Origin: JAEUJM01 sp964635055
Lineage (GTDB): Bacteria > Actinomycetota > Acidimicrobiia > Acidimicrobiales > DATDAH01
NCBI GenBank assembly: GCA_964635055.1
Contig: CAZWMT010000021.1
Location: 1-64,000 of the forward strand
Reading direction: 5' to 3'
Length of the DNA stretch: 64,000 nucleotides
Notes under the pieces: generated by a model
Told to the model about the DNA's origin: nothing
The model's input: only the letters and a program-made list of their open reading frames with translations
Database searches by the model: none
Shown here: one piece after another, positions 36,622-45,120 of the stretch
How the letters are laid out: every line of letters begins with the position of its first letter
Numbering within the stretch: position 1 is the first letter of the stretch
Translations under genes and position numbers: made by a program

Positions 36622-39222
36622 CTACATCGCCCGCAGGCGGTCGAGCATCGCCACCGCCGACCCCACCCGCCGGTTTCCCGGCGACAGGGCCAGGTCGCCG
36701 GTGAACGCCGCCGCCACCCGGTCGAGGCCTGCCTCGAGCGCGGCCACCGCCGAGGCCCGGGCCGGGTCGGGCACCACCGCCGCCAGCCCCGGTTCACCGT
36801 CGTAGGCCAAGAGGACGTCACCCAACGCCACCGCCGTCGGGAGCACCCCTTCGATGCCGTCGACGTCCACCTCGAGGGCCATGTCGAGCGCCTCGGTGAG
36901 CAGGGCCAGCACTTCGGTGGCCTCTCCGGGTGAGGGCGACGGGTGCAGCCGCCGGAGGGCGCCGGCGTAGTCGCGCAGGGTGCGGGCCACCTGGTTGTGG
37001 CGGGGGCCGTAGATGGCGCGCTTGACGGCCAATGACCGGTCCTTGGCCCGGCGACACTCGTCTTCCGACCCCATCGCTGCGTAGAGGTCGCCGAGGCTGG
37101 CGTGGGTGATGGCCACCTCGAGGCTGCGCTCGGCGGCCCAGCCGCCGACGGCCTCCTGCGCCGCCAACGACTCCGAAAGGAGGGCCAGCGCCTCGTCGTG
37201 GCGGCCGCGGGCGAGCAGGCCCCGACCGAACTCCGCGGTGAGGGCCGACACGTCGACGTGGCCCGATCCGAGCAGCGACCTGGTCATCAGGCGTGCCCGC
37301 TCGAGCTCGCGCAGCGACCGGTCGGCCGCCAGGGGCTGGTCGAGGGAGCGCAGCACACGGGCACGATGGCCCTTGATGCGGGCGATCTCGGGGTGCAGAC
37401 CCTGGAAGTTCCACACCAGGATCTGCTCGGCCGCCAGCAGGTCCTCGTCGGCCCGGTGCAGCTCACCGAGGCGCCGGTGGACCCGGCCCCGCTCCGCCAG
37501 CGGCCGAGCGGTCTCGGCGTGGCCGGTGCCGTACAGCTCCTCGTCGATCTCCACCGCCCACTGGGCGTGGCGCAGGGCGTCCGACAGTCGGCCGTCGCCC
37601 CGGTCGAGGCTCGACAGGGTCGCATAGGTCACCGCCGCCAGCGGGTGCGAGAGGTGGCCCATGTCGGGAACCGGCTGCGGAAGGCCGGCGATCACGGCCT
37701 CGGCCCGGGCCAGCAGGCGCCGTGCGGTGGCAGGGTCGCCGGCGTCGCGTGCCACCGCGGCACGGGTGGTGAGGGCCTGGACGATCCCGGGATGGCGGTC
37801 GTACCGGCCCTCGAGCGCGCTGAGGCCGGCGTCGGCCGCCTCGGCGGCGAGCTCCAGATCGCCGAGCCGGCGCCGCATCCCGGCCAACCACACCAGCGTG
37901 CGGGCGCAGTCGGGATGGTCCTCGGTGAGGTGGGCGGACTTCACCGACAGCGAGCGCTGGTACTCGTTGCCGGCGTGCTCGTAGCGTCCCTGGTCACGGT
38001 GCACCCGGGCCAACTGGTCGATGGTCCTTGCCACCACCAGGTGCTGCGGGCCGAAGTGCAGTTGGTTGAGGCGCAGGGCCTCGCGGAGGCTGGCCTCGGC
38101 CTCCGCGTAGAGGCCGATGTCACGTTCCCGCTGCCCCCGGGCAACGAGGATCCGTGCCTGGTCGAACGGCAAGGACGCGTCCCCGACCCACCGCCTCGGC
38201 TCCTCGTGCTCTCCGAGTTGCAGGCCGCGCAGCAGCTCGATGCCCTGCTGCACACGACCGACGTCCAGGAGCAGGCGACCCTGGGTGATGCGCAGCCGGA
38301 ACATCTCCTCGGCTGCACGATGATCGGTCACCGCGTCGACCGCGCCCTCCTCCGCCTCCACGCCGTAGGGGCCGGCCAGCAGGAGTGCGGCCTCCTCCAC
38401 CGCAGCCAGCGCTTCGTCGAACCGGCCGAGGTCACGCAGGGTTCGGGCCTGGTACTGCAGCGGCCCGGCGATGAAGTAGGGCCGCCCGACATACACCTGA
38501 CGGGCCAGCGCCACCGCCTCCTCGTGCGACGCCAAGGCCTGGTCGAACGAACCCAGCGCATCGAGGATCCGGCCCAAGTGGCCGTGGGCGCGTACGACGC
38601 GCTCGGCGGCTCGCAGGTCGTCGGTGTTCGCGAGCAGCGCCGCCGCCGTGAGCTGCAGCGCTGTCCGCGCCACCCGTTCCGCCTCGAGATAGCGACAGCG
38701 TGAGTGGAAGTAGGCGGCGCAACGCAACGCCAGTTCGGCCTGCTGTGGCTCGCCCATGCCTCGGTCGTCGCACCGGGCGATGAGTCGCAATGCCACCTCC
38801 GCGTACGCGTCGTAGGGCGGCCAGCACGACGGCAGCCACGAACGTTCCGGGAGCAGCGAGATCAGCACGTCGAGCGCGAGTGACAGGGCGTCGGCGGCCA
38901 CCTGCTTGTCGGTGAGCCCCACCTCAGGTTCCACCCGCAGGACGATCCCCCCGGACGTCACGTCGACGAGACCGTCGGCCTCCAGGTCCAGCAACGCATC
39001 CAACCAGGGGACGACCCGGTCGTCCCTCGTCACCTCGAGGTCGTCGGGAACGTGCTGCTGCAGGTCCCGCAACGTCAGCCCCGGCGCCCCGCCGAGGCAG
39101 CACAACAAGGCGAAGAGCCGATCACGCGACCCGGGCACCGACCACCTCTCGACCCCATTGTGCGCCAAGTACCACCAATCGATCGGCATCGACAATCGCC
39201 TGGCGAGCGCCGCCATCGGCAC
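36622..39222 (-). CDS. Large tetratricopeptide-repeat protein with N-terminal winged helix
   Basis: An 866-residue protein. Residues about 28-110 (SRDRLFALLCCLGGAPGLTLRDLQQHV, then the strand GLVDVTSGGIVLRV) suggest a winged-helix domain. From residue 150 on the protein is a run of degenerate 34-residue helix pairs of the TPR type, for example the pairs around 'YLEAERVARTALQL', 'YEHAGNEYQRSLSV' and 'RHDEALALLSESLAA'. No ATPase, NACHT or transmembrane part is visible. Long TPR proteins of this type act as scaffolds or sensors in defence or signalling, but nothing in the sequence fixes a role. The ATG at 39222 begins MPMAALARRL. The gene converges on the ribbon-helix-helix gene. Confidence 0.7.
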   Translation of the reverse strand: MPMAALARRLSMPIDWWYLAHNGVERWSVPGSRDRLFALLCCLGGAPGLTLRDLQQHVPDDLEVTRDDRVVPWLDALLDLEADGLVDVTSGGIVLRVEPEVGLTDKQVAADALSLALDVLISLLPERSWLPSCWPPYDAYAEVALRLIARCDDRGMGEPQQAELALRCAAYFHSRCRYLEAERVARTALQLTAAALLANTDDLRAAERVVRAHGHLGRILDALGSFDQALASHEEAVALARQVYVGRPYFIAGPLQYQARTLRDLGRFDEALAAVEEAALLLAGPYGVEAEEGAVDAVTDHRAAEEMFRLRITQGRLLLDVGRVQQGIELLRGLQLGEHEEPRRWVGDASLPFDQARILVARGQRERDIGLYAEAEASLREALRLNQLHFGPQHLVVARTIDQLARVHRDQGRYEHAGNEYQRSLSVKSAHLTEDHPDCARTLVWLAGMRRRLGDLELAAEAADAGLSALEGRYDRHPGIVQALTTRAAVARDAGDPATARRLLARAEAVIAGLPQPVPDMGHLSHPLAAVTYATLSSLDRGDGRLSDALRHAQWAVEIDEELYGTGHAETARPLAERGRVHRRLGELHRADEDLLAAEQILVWNFQGLHPEIARIKGHRARVLRSLDQPLAADRSLRELERARLMTRSLLGSGHVDVSALTAEFGRGLLARGRHDEALALLSESLAAQEAVGGWAAERSLEVAITHASLGDLYAAMGSEDECRRAKDRSLAVKRAIYGPRHNQVARTLRDYAGALRRLHPSPSPGEATEVLALLTEALDMALEVDVDGIEGVLPTAVALGDVLLAYDGEPGLAAVVPDPARASAVAALEAGLDRVAAAFTGDLALSPGNRRVGSAVAMLDRLRAM

Positions 39223-39334
39223 GCATTGACCGGTTCCCCGACCAGCACCGGCGCGACAACCAACGAGCCGCTACAGGCACCACGCCGAGGGACATGGAAG
39301 TCAAGCCTTGCCGATCGGGACGCGGTCCGCGTGA

Positions 39335-39606
39335 GAAATCATCCCCGACATCGCCGTGCGCACCAACCGCAGTCGCGAGTCTGTGCGACTGCTCGTCGAA
39401 GGCAAACGAGGCCCTGGGCGGTTCCCCGGCCGATCGGCACGGTGGGCGACGGCATACGAGTCTGGCCGTGGGCCAGCGTGCTCGACTGGTTCGCACATCG
39501 ACTGGGCGAGGACCTCGGCGAGCACGCGATCCCGCCCGAGGTCGCCGCCGTGGTCGATGCTCACCTTGCCGCTCGACGGCACCGGAGCGCTGCTCGAGCG
39601 AGCTGA
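39335..39606 (+). pseudogene. Frameshifted HTH (MerR/excisionase-like) DNA-binding protein
   Basis: A decayed gene. One frame reads EIIPDIAVRTNRSRESVRL then LVEGKRGPG, the usual start of short actinobacterial HTH proteins that go 'EIAER-GRSRESVRLL-GKRGPG-FP'. About 20 codons later the matching second half, VPRPIGTVGDGIRVWPW and the helix SVLDWFAHRLG, sits in another frame. The switch falls near 39,420-39,430 in a GC run; a one-base indel would join them. A stop also precedes the first half, so no complete start exists. The fragment is likely the remains of a prophage or plasmid gene. Confidence 0.6.
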
Positions 39607-39808
39607 GCCCCGGCCGGTGTCGTTGTCAGTGAGGGCGTACGAGGGAGGAGGTGAGCCCGTCAGATGAGCAGGTACAGGATGAATCCGAGCAGGCGCGTGC
39701 CCCAGGTCGGAGGCCCTCGTTGTACGAACTCCGCCGCCGCTTCTCGCCGACCGCGGCGGTCGACGTCGCCGGATGGCGTCCCAACGGCCGTGCCCACGCC
39801 GCGGTGCT

Positions 39809-40117
39809 TCACTGGCCTTTCAGGGCGTCGACGAAGGCTTCGGCGAAGGAGTCCAGCTCGGGGCCCTCCAGCGGCGGGTTCTCGGCCAGGACGTAGCGCA
39901 CGCCGGCCGCCTGCCATTCCTCACCGCAGGTGGGGCACCCCAGCCACGGGTCCTCGATCACCACGTTGCCGTGTTCGTCGGTCGTCTCCTCCTGCTCGCG
40001 CGTGCCCACTGCGGCGGGGTGGTGCCCACAGAAGGGACACACCCGCGGCCACGGGATGCCGGCGGCATCACCGATCGCCGCCCGCTCGTCGTCGCCGAAC
40101 CTGTATCGTTCGCCCAT
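39809..40117 (-). CDS. Small double zinc-ribbon-like protein
   Basis: A 102-residue protein with two CxxC pairs, CPFCGHH near residue 27 and CPTCGEEW near residue 61, which together would bind one zinc ion. GAGGTGA before the ATG at 40117 is a good ribosome site. The middle is acidic (TDEHGNVVIEDPW). Function unknown. A 50-residue hydrophobic-tailed frame downstream on the same strand (to 39660) was not called. Confidence 0.7.
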   Translation of the reverse strand: MGERYRFGDDERAAIGDAAGIPWPRVCPFCGHHPAAVGTREQEETTDEHGNVVIEDPWLGCPTCGEEWQAAGVRYVLAENPPLEGPELDSFAEAFVDALKGQ

Positions 40118-40246
40118 GGGGGATCACCTCATCGCCTGGCGTTGCCACCTTGCCCCGGCGCCACGGTGGGCACGACGTGCGGGGCAGGTTGGTGGGCCGT
40201 CGTCGGGCCAGGCCCCTCGGGCCGCTCTGGATGAGTCACCTTCACG

Positions 40247-40762
40247 TTAGGGCGGCGGTGTGACCGCGAGGTCCAGCGCCAGCAGGGCCCGGTCGTCGTG
40301 CTGGAGGTTCGAGGCGAGGCCCTCGATCCGGGTCACCGCCGGCGCTCGATCGGGCCCGGACCCACCCTCACGACGGCGGGCGTTCGGGTGTTCGGCGGTG
40401 TAGCGGAGGTGCCAGTGGCCGTGGACCACCAGGCGGGGGCCGGTGCGCTCGACGGCCGCCGCCACCTGGGCCCGGCGCTGGCGCTCGGCCAGACGGGCCA
40501 GGAGGACCGGGTTGTCGTGGTTGCCGTCGATGAACACCACCGGCACGCCCGACTCGGCGGCCAGCGCGGAGACCCGGCGGGCGAACGGGCAGCGCGGGGC
40601 CCAGTCGCCCGGCACCGCGGGGTCGTCGCCGAGCCGGAAGAACCCGAAGCCGAAGTCGCCGACCTGGACCACCCAGGCCGCGCCCATGTCGGCCGCCCGC
40701 CCGATGACCGTCGCCGCCCAGTCCTCGTCCCCGTGCCAGTCGCCCGCGAAGAGCACCTTCAC
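40247..40762 (-). CDS. Metallophosphoesterase
   Basis: A 171-residue calcineurin-like phosphoesterase. The metal-binding motifs are in order: GDWHGD near residue 7, GDFGFG near 35, GNHDN near 79 and HGHWH near 115. The start is a GTG at 40762. No signal peptide, so it acts in the cytoplasm. The family hydrolyses phosphodiesters or cyclic nucleotides; substrate cannot be inferred. Confidence 0.85.
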   Translation of the reverse strand: MKVLFAGDWHGDEDWAATVIGRAADMGAAWVVQVGDFGFGFFRLGDDPAVPGDWAPRCPFARRVSALAAESGVPVVFIDGNHDNPVLLARLAERQRRAQVAAAVERTGPRLVVHGHWHLRYTAEHPNARRREGGSGPDRAPAVTRIEGLASNLQHDDRALLALDLAVTPPP

Positions 40763-40889
40763 GCCCCCATCACTATCGGACCGGTAGCTCCGATGCGGCG
40801 AGGGAACGATCCTGCCCTGGGTCTTGGGCCTTCGTGGGTTCGGGGCGTGGCCAGAAACCGTCGAAGGGAACGCTGGCTAGCCTCCGTGC

Positions 40890-41393
40890 GTGGCGCGACG
40901 CGTACCGCCGACGAAGAAGGTCGTGGCGACCTCCGGGAAGGTGGACGATCCGAGCCGCGTCGCGCGCAAGCTCATCGATCGACTCGATGCCGCTGAGGCC
41001 AATGTCGCCATCGCGACGGAGGACGCCCAACACCGTGGTCGAATGGGCGGGCAACTGGGCCGGGCGGTCACCGCGTGGCGCACCGAGGCCGACCGACTGC
41101 GGCACGAGGTTCGCGTCGCTTCGCGTCTGACCGGACCCACTCGCCGCGGTGCCTACAAGCGCTTGCGTCCTCAGGTGGACGCGGTCGAAGAAGTGGCACA
41201 GCGAATCGTCGAGAGCGCGTTCACCGAGCGGCTGACTCCGCCGAGCGCCTTGCGAGATGTCGCCGACAGCCTCGACGCCCTCGACCGGGCCTACGAGGAG
41301 CTCGACGGGCTCGCCGAACGCCCAAAGCCGGCTGGGATCACCGGTCGCCTGAACCCCCGTCGGGTGCGCAAGCCGAAGCAGTCGAACAGCTGA
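40890..41393 (+). CDS. Hypothetical helical protein
   Basis: A 167-residue protein I do not recognise. It starts at a GTG (40890), has a basic N-terminus (ARRVPPTKKV) and a basic C-terminus (RVRKPKQSNS), and an all-helical middle likely to form a coiled coil (RLRHEVRVASRL, then RPQVDAVEEVAQRI). Divergent from the phosphoesterase with about 130 bases between. It may bind nucleic acid through its ends. Confidence 0.55.
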   Translation: MARRVPPTKKVVATSGKVDDPSRVARKLIDRLDAAEANVAIATEDAQHRGRMGGQLGRAVTAWRTEADRLRHEVRVASRLTGPTRRGAYKRLRPQVDAVEEVAQRIVESAFTERLTPPSALRDVADSLDALDRAYEELDGLAERPKPAGITGRLNPRRVRKPKQSNS

Positions 41394-41432
41394 CATCCCG
41401 TCGTCCCGGAGCAACGCTCAGCCGGGGCGCCG

Positions 41433-41879
41433 TCACCCTCCTTTCGCCGGGCCCTGGGCGGCCTCGCCATTGCTGCGCCGCACCACCGCCTCGACGAACG
41501 CGCCGACCCGGTCGATCCACTCGGACAGCTCGTCACCGGTGGGGGCCAGGTCGTAGGGGTGGTGGTGACAGGCGGTGCTGAGGCGGGCCCAGAGCCACGC
41601 CGCCTCGTGGGCGTCGTCGGGGCCGACCAGCTCGCCGACGCACGCCACCTGCACTCGCATCGACACGCCGTCGACCTCGGGGATCCGCTCGATGAGCAGC
41701 GCCTCGACAGCCAGTTCGAGGGACTGACGGGCCAGCAACGCCGCCGCCCGGGGCCAGGCGTCGTCGAGGCCGGCGTCGCGGTTCTGGACCGCGATGCGGG
41801 CGGCGGCGAGCACCTGGCGGGCCTCGGCCAGGTCGTCAGACGCCGCCGCGCCGAGTGTCGGGGTCACCGCGGGGCTCAC
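41433..41879 (-). CDS. HEPN-like protein coupled to SMC-type ATPase
   Basis: A 148-residue helical protein. ARQSLELAVEALLI is the usual signature helix of HEPN domains, and RLSTACHHHP carries the R-x5-H pattern that forms the RNase site in active HEPN toxins. The GTG start at 41879 overlaps the stop of the SMC-like ATPase by 4 bases, which sets the start and implies coupling. ATPase-HEPN pairs are common among abortive-infection systems (for example RloC and PrrC fuse the two), so this gene may be an RNA-cutting effector. That is inference; tRNA or mRNA targets cannot be seen. Confidence 0.65.
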   Translation of the reverse strand: MSPAVTPTLGAAASDDLAEARQVLAAARIAVQNRDAGLDDAWPRAAALLARQSLELAVEALLIERIPEVDGVSMRVQVACVGELVGPDDAHEAAWLWARLSTACHHHPYDLAPTGDELSEWIDRVGAFVEAVVRRSNGEAAQGPAKGG

Positions 41880-44341
41880 CGCTCGACCAGCCGGTCGACG
41901 AGGGCCCGGGTGTCGCTGATCAGGTTCTTGGCCTGGCCTTCGGTGAAGCCGCCGCCGTGGGCGCCCTTGTTGCAGGTCTTCACGGTGTCGCCGGCCCGGT
42001 TGCCCCACTTCGAGTTCACGGTGCTCATCACGTCGCCCGACCGCGCCGGGTCGCCGAAGAGGGCGAGGGCCAGCGTCTGCATCAGCGTGTTCTGGTCGGC
42101 GAGGGTCTGCTCGACCTCGGCGTGCGGGATTCCCGCGGCCAGCAGTCTGCGGCGGGAGGCGTCCACGCAGGCGGCCTCGAGGGCATGGCGGCACAGGCCC
42201 GGAACGACACGCCGCACGATCGCGGCGGGCACCTTTTCCGACTTGGCCACACCCCAGGCGTCGTCGAGGTAGGTGTACGCCGGGTGCTGGGTGACCCGGG
42301 TCTCGACCACGGAGTTCGTCCGCCGGGTCACCTCGATCACGGTGGCATCCAACTCGAGGCGCCGGGTGGCGTCGGGCAGGCGCTCGTCGTGGGTGAACAC
42401 CACCACCTGGCGGGTCGTGGCCAAGTCGCACAGCAGGGTGGCGAGACCGTCGACCCGGGCCGGGTCCATGGCCTGCACCGGGTCGTCGATGAGCAGGAAC
42501 CCGAACGGGCTGGCCGGCAGCGTGGCACGGGGCACGAAGAGCGACAGGGCCAGGGCGTGCAACTCGCCCTGGCTCATCACCCCGAGGGCCACGCCGTCGA
42601 CGTCGTCGACGTTCACCTTCACGTCCACCTTGCGCTGGGTCTTCGACCCCGCCAGCACGACCTCCGCGATCTCCACCGATGAGTTCTGGCGCAACACCGC
42701 CCAGGTCTCCTTCACCCGGTCGGCCACCGGCGCGAAGCGCTCGTCACGGATCTCGGCGGCGACCTTCTGCAGCCACTTCTCCGCTGCGCTCAGGCGCTTG
42801 CCGAGGGCGTCGGCGGCCTTCGCCTCCTCGGCTGCGGGCAGGAAGGACGCGAGCTGCACGGCCCAGGGGCGCCAGAGGTCGTCGAGCTGGTCGTGGCGGG
42901 CGCGTGCCGCGGTCGCCAGCGCCGCCGTCGCCTCCGCGACGGCGGTGACGTGGTGCTCGAGGTGGTCGGCGAGGGCAGCGGGATCGTCGTCGGGCGCGTC
43001 GAGCCATCGCTCCCACGCGGTGCGGGCCGGGCCCAGCTCGGCGAGCGTCACCCCCGCGGCGGCGGCCGGCGCCAGCGAGAGGGGGACGGCGGCGAGCAGC
43101 CGGCGGGCGTCCTCGACCGCGTCGGCCAGGGCGTCGTCGGCGGCCTTCGCGGCACCGGACTGACGCAGGAGGTCCGACGCCTCTTCGGTCAGGACGTCGA
43201 CGCGGGCGCCGTCGAGGCGGCCCTGGCCGCAGACCGGGCAGTCTTGGTCGCCGTGCTCGGTGTGGAGCCGCAACGCGGCCGTGAGCAGCTCGGCCGTACG
43301 CAGGGCGCGGGCGGCGTCAGTGCCCTGGACGCCCGCCCGGGCGTGAAGCGCGGCCCGGATGGCCTCGGCCACGTCGAGCGCCCGGGCGACGTCGGGGCCG
43401 GCCAGCTCGGCCAGCCGGGCCAGGTGGGACGACTCGGTGTCCGCCGCGGCGGTGTCGCCGACCAGCAACGTGGTGAGGGTGGCCAGATCCCACTTCGTTC
43501 CCGTGAGGCAGGCAGCGGCCCGACGGGCGCGGTCGTCGTCCACACCGGCGAGCGCAGCGGCGAAGGCCTTGGCCTGCTCACGCGTCGCCTTGGCCGCCTT
43601 GGCCCGGCTGGTCCGCGCCGCTGCCAACCGCTCGCCGGCGTTGGTGAGCGCCTCGAGCCCGAGGATCGAGGCCAGCGCGTCGTAGAGCTTGCTCGGGCCC
43701 TCGTCGAGCAGCGACCCCAGCTCGTTGTAGGACAGGAACGGGCGGTACAGCGACATCGGCGCGGCCCACCCGAGCGATGCGCGTGGCACGGGGCCGCCGC
43801 CGTCCGGGCTCTTGACCTCCCAGGTGACGGCGTCGAGGTCGCCGGCACTCGCACCGGGCCACTCGCCGACCACCGTGCGGGTGGTGGGCTCGCCGTCGAC
43901 GGCGATGTCGACCGAGATCCTCGGCGCCTCGGTGGCGTGCAGGTTGGCCCAGCTCTCCTGCCAGATCTTGGCCTTGCGGTGGGCCCAGCGGCTGCACTCG
44001 CCGGTCAGGGCCAGCTCGGCCGCCTCCGCGAAGCTGGACTTCCCGCTCCCGTTGCGGCCGACCACCAGCGTCAGGCCCGGGCCGGGCTGGAGCGGCAGCG
44101 TGCACTCGGGCCCGATGCCCCGAAAGCCCCGCACCCGGATCTCGCCCAGGTAGGCGTGCGCCGGCGGCGCGGCGTCGGCGGGCGACGCCGCCCGCGCCGG
44201 GGCCTCGACATCACCACCGATGGCGCCGTCGAGGTCGTCGAGCAGCGCGCCGACGACCAGGTCCTTCACCTCGTTCGTCACCGTCGAGTCGTCGGCCAGT
44301 CGGTCGAACACGACCCCGGTCGTCGGATCGGTCTCCGCCAC
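41876..44341 (-). CDS. SMC/RecF-like ATPase with zinc-hook CxxC
   Basis: An 821-residue ABC-type ATPase. It begins with a 65-residue acidic leader, then RVRGFRGIGPE and Walker A GRNGSGKS at 95-102. A long helical region runs to about residue 640; midway CPVC (368-371) matches the zinc-hook apex of Rad50/RloC proteins. The signature-like and Walker B parts follow: FLLIDDPVQAMD and VVVFTHDERL. The leader could be an added oligomerisation element. Its stop overlaps the HEPN-like gene by 4 bases, so the ATPase may gate that effector as in RloC-type abortive infection. Alternatives are a DNA-repair SMC protein or a component of an OLD-like system, but no TOPRIM domain is visible. Confidence 0.82.
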   Translation of the reverse strand: MAETDPTTGVVFDRLADDSTVTNEVKDLVVGALLDDLDGAIGGDVEAPARAASPADAAPPAHAYLGEIRVRGFRGIGPECTLPLQPGPGLTLVVGRNGSGKSSFAEAAELALTGECSRWAHRKAKIWQESWANLHATEAPRISVDIAVDGEPTTRTVVGEWPGASAGDLDAVTWEVKSPDGGGPVPRASLGWAAPMSLYRPFLSYNELGSLLDEGPSKLYDALASILGLEALTNAGERLAAARTSRAKAAKATREQAKAFAAALAGVDDDRARRAAACLTGTKWDLATLTTLLVGDTAAADTESSHLARLAELAGPDVARALDVAEAIRAALHARAGVQGTDAARALRTAELLTAALRLHTEHGDQDCPVCGQGRLDGARVDVLTEEASDLLRQSGAAKAADDALADAVEDARRLLAAVPLSLAPAAAAGVTLAELGPARTAWERWLDAPDDDPAALADHLEHHVTAVAEATAALATAARARHDQLDDLWRPWAVQLASFLPAAEEAKAADALGKRLSAAEKWLQKVAAEIRDERFAPVADRVKETWAVLRQNSSVEIAEVVLAGSKTQRKVDVKVNVDDVDGVALGVMSQGELHALALSLFVPRATLPASPFGFLLIDDPVQAMDPARVDGLATLLCDLATTRQVVVFTHDERLPDATRRLELDATVIEVTRRTNSVVETRVTQHPAYTYLDDAWGVAKSEKVPAAIVRRVVPGLCRHALEAACVDASRRRLLAAGIPHAEVEQTLADQNTLMQTLALALFGDPARSGDVMSTVNSKWGNRAGDTVKTCNKGAHGGGFTEGQAKNLISDTRALVDRLVER

Positions 44342-44463
44342 TGTTCCCGCTCCTGTCTCCCCATCGACGCGACGGAGTCGTCACTCTGTACTACGCCGCC
44401 GTGACCCGCCGCGCCGCCCCCCCGGCACGTGACGCGCCCGGCTGACCACCGCCAGCGACAGAC

Positions 44464-44509
44464 CGGCCATCACCCGGGCGCCAGATCGGCCATCACCCGG
44501 GCGCCAGAT
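44464..44509. repeat. 23-bp perfect tandem repeat, two copies
   Basis: CGGCCATCACCCGGGCGCC plus AGAT, twice in tandem, followed by a partial copy and nearby inverted copies of CTGGCGCC. It lies upstream of the SMC-like gene (start 44341) and so could be part of its control region. Confidence 0.5.
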
Positions 44510-44630
44510 CGGCAACAGATGGCCGGGCGTTCTGGCACCGGATCGGTCGAGCGAACTGGCGCCCGATCTCGTGGTCATGGCCACCAGATCAGGCGCCAGT
44601 TCGGGGATTCGCCTGCCAACGCGACTCAGC

Positions 44631-45120
44631 TCAGACGAGCGCTCGGAGCACGAGCACGACGCCGGCGACGAGCAACGCGCCGGCGACAGCGTTCGCGACG
44701 ATTACGAGCCCGATCGCGGCGACCGGGACCAGGCCCGCGTGTCGGCACGGGTCGATCGCGTGCGCCACCACCGCGGCGCCAGTCGGGCCACCGCCACGGC
44801 CACGCCAACCGCCGCCGGTCCGTCCTTCTCGGCCCCAGACGGCACTGGGACACTGGGCCGAGGCCCTCGCGGCGCCGACCGACGAATCGCCACCGTCGAG
44901 CCAGCCGCCGCCGGATCGTCCTTCTCGGCCCCACGACGGCACTGGACAACGGACCGAGGCCCTCGTCGCGCCCGCCGTTCCGCCGCCATCGTCGAGCCAT
45001 CCGCCGCCGGACCGTGCTTTCCGGCCCCACACCAGCACCCGGGACCGGGCCGGTACCGCCAGCCGCTCGGTTCGGCCACGATGAACAACCCGGGCTCTCC
45101 CGTGCCAGGCCCTCGTGCCC
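44631..45120 (-). pseudogene. Degenerate 96-bp repeat gene with membrane-protein tail
   Basis: A minus-strand frame that looks decayed. From 44812 to about 45050 there are three imperfect copies of a 96-base unit (at 44812, 44908 and 45004), coding a 32-residue repeat built on 'GREGRSGGGWLDGG'. The frame then ends with LVIVANAVAGALLVAG and LVLRALV, clearly related to the end of the membrane protein at 35251-36015. No start or ribosome site fits; upstream the frame overlaps the SEC-C gene. I read it as the remains of a second copy of that membrane gene, expanded by repeats. Confidence 0.4.

Noticed and set aside
39660..39815. 50-residue minus-strand frame ending in the hydrophobic TRLLGFILYLLI
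   Set aside because: It overlaps the zinc-ribbon gene end and lacks a ribosome site; too weak to call.
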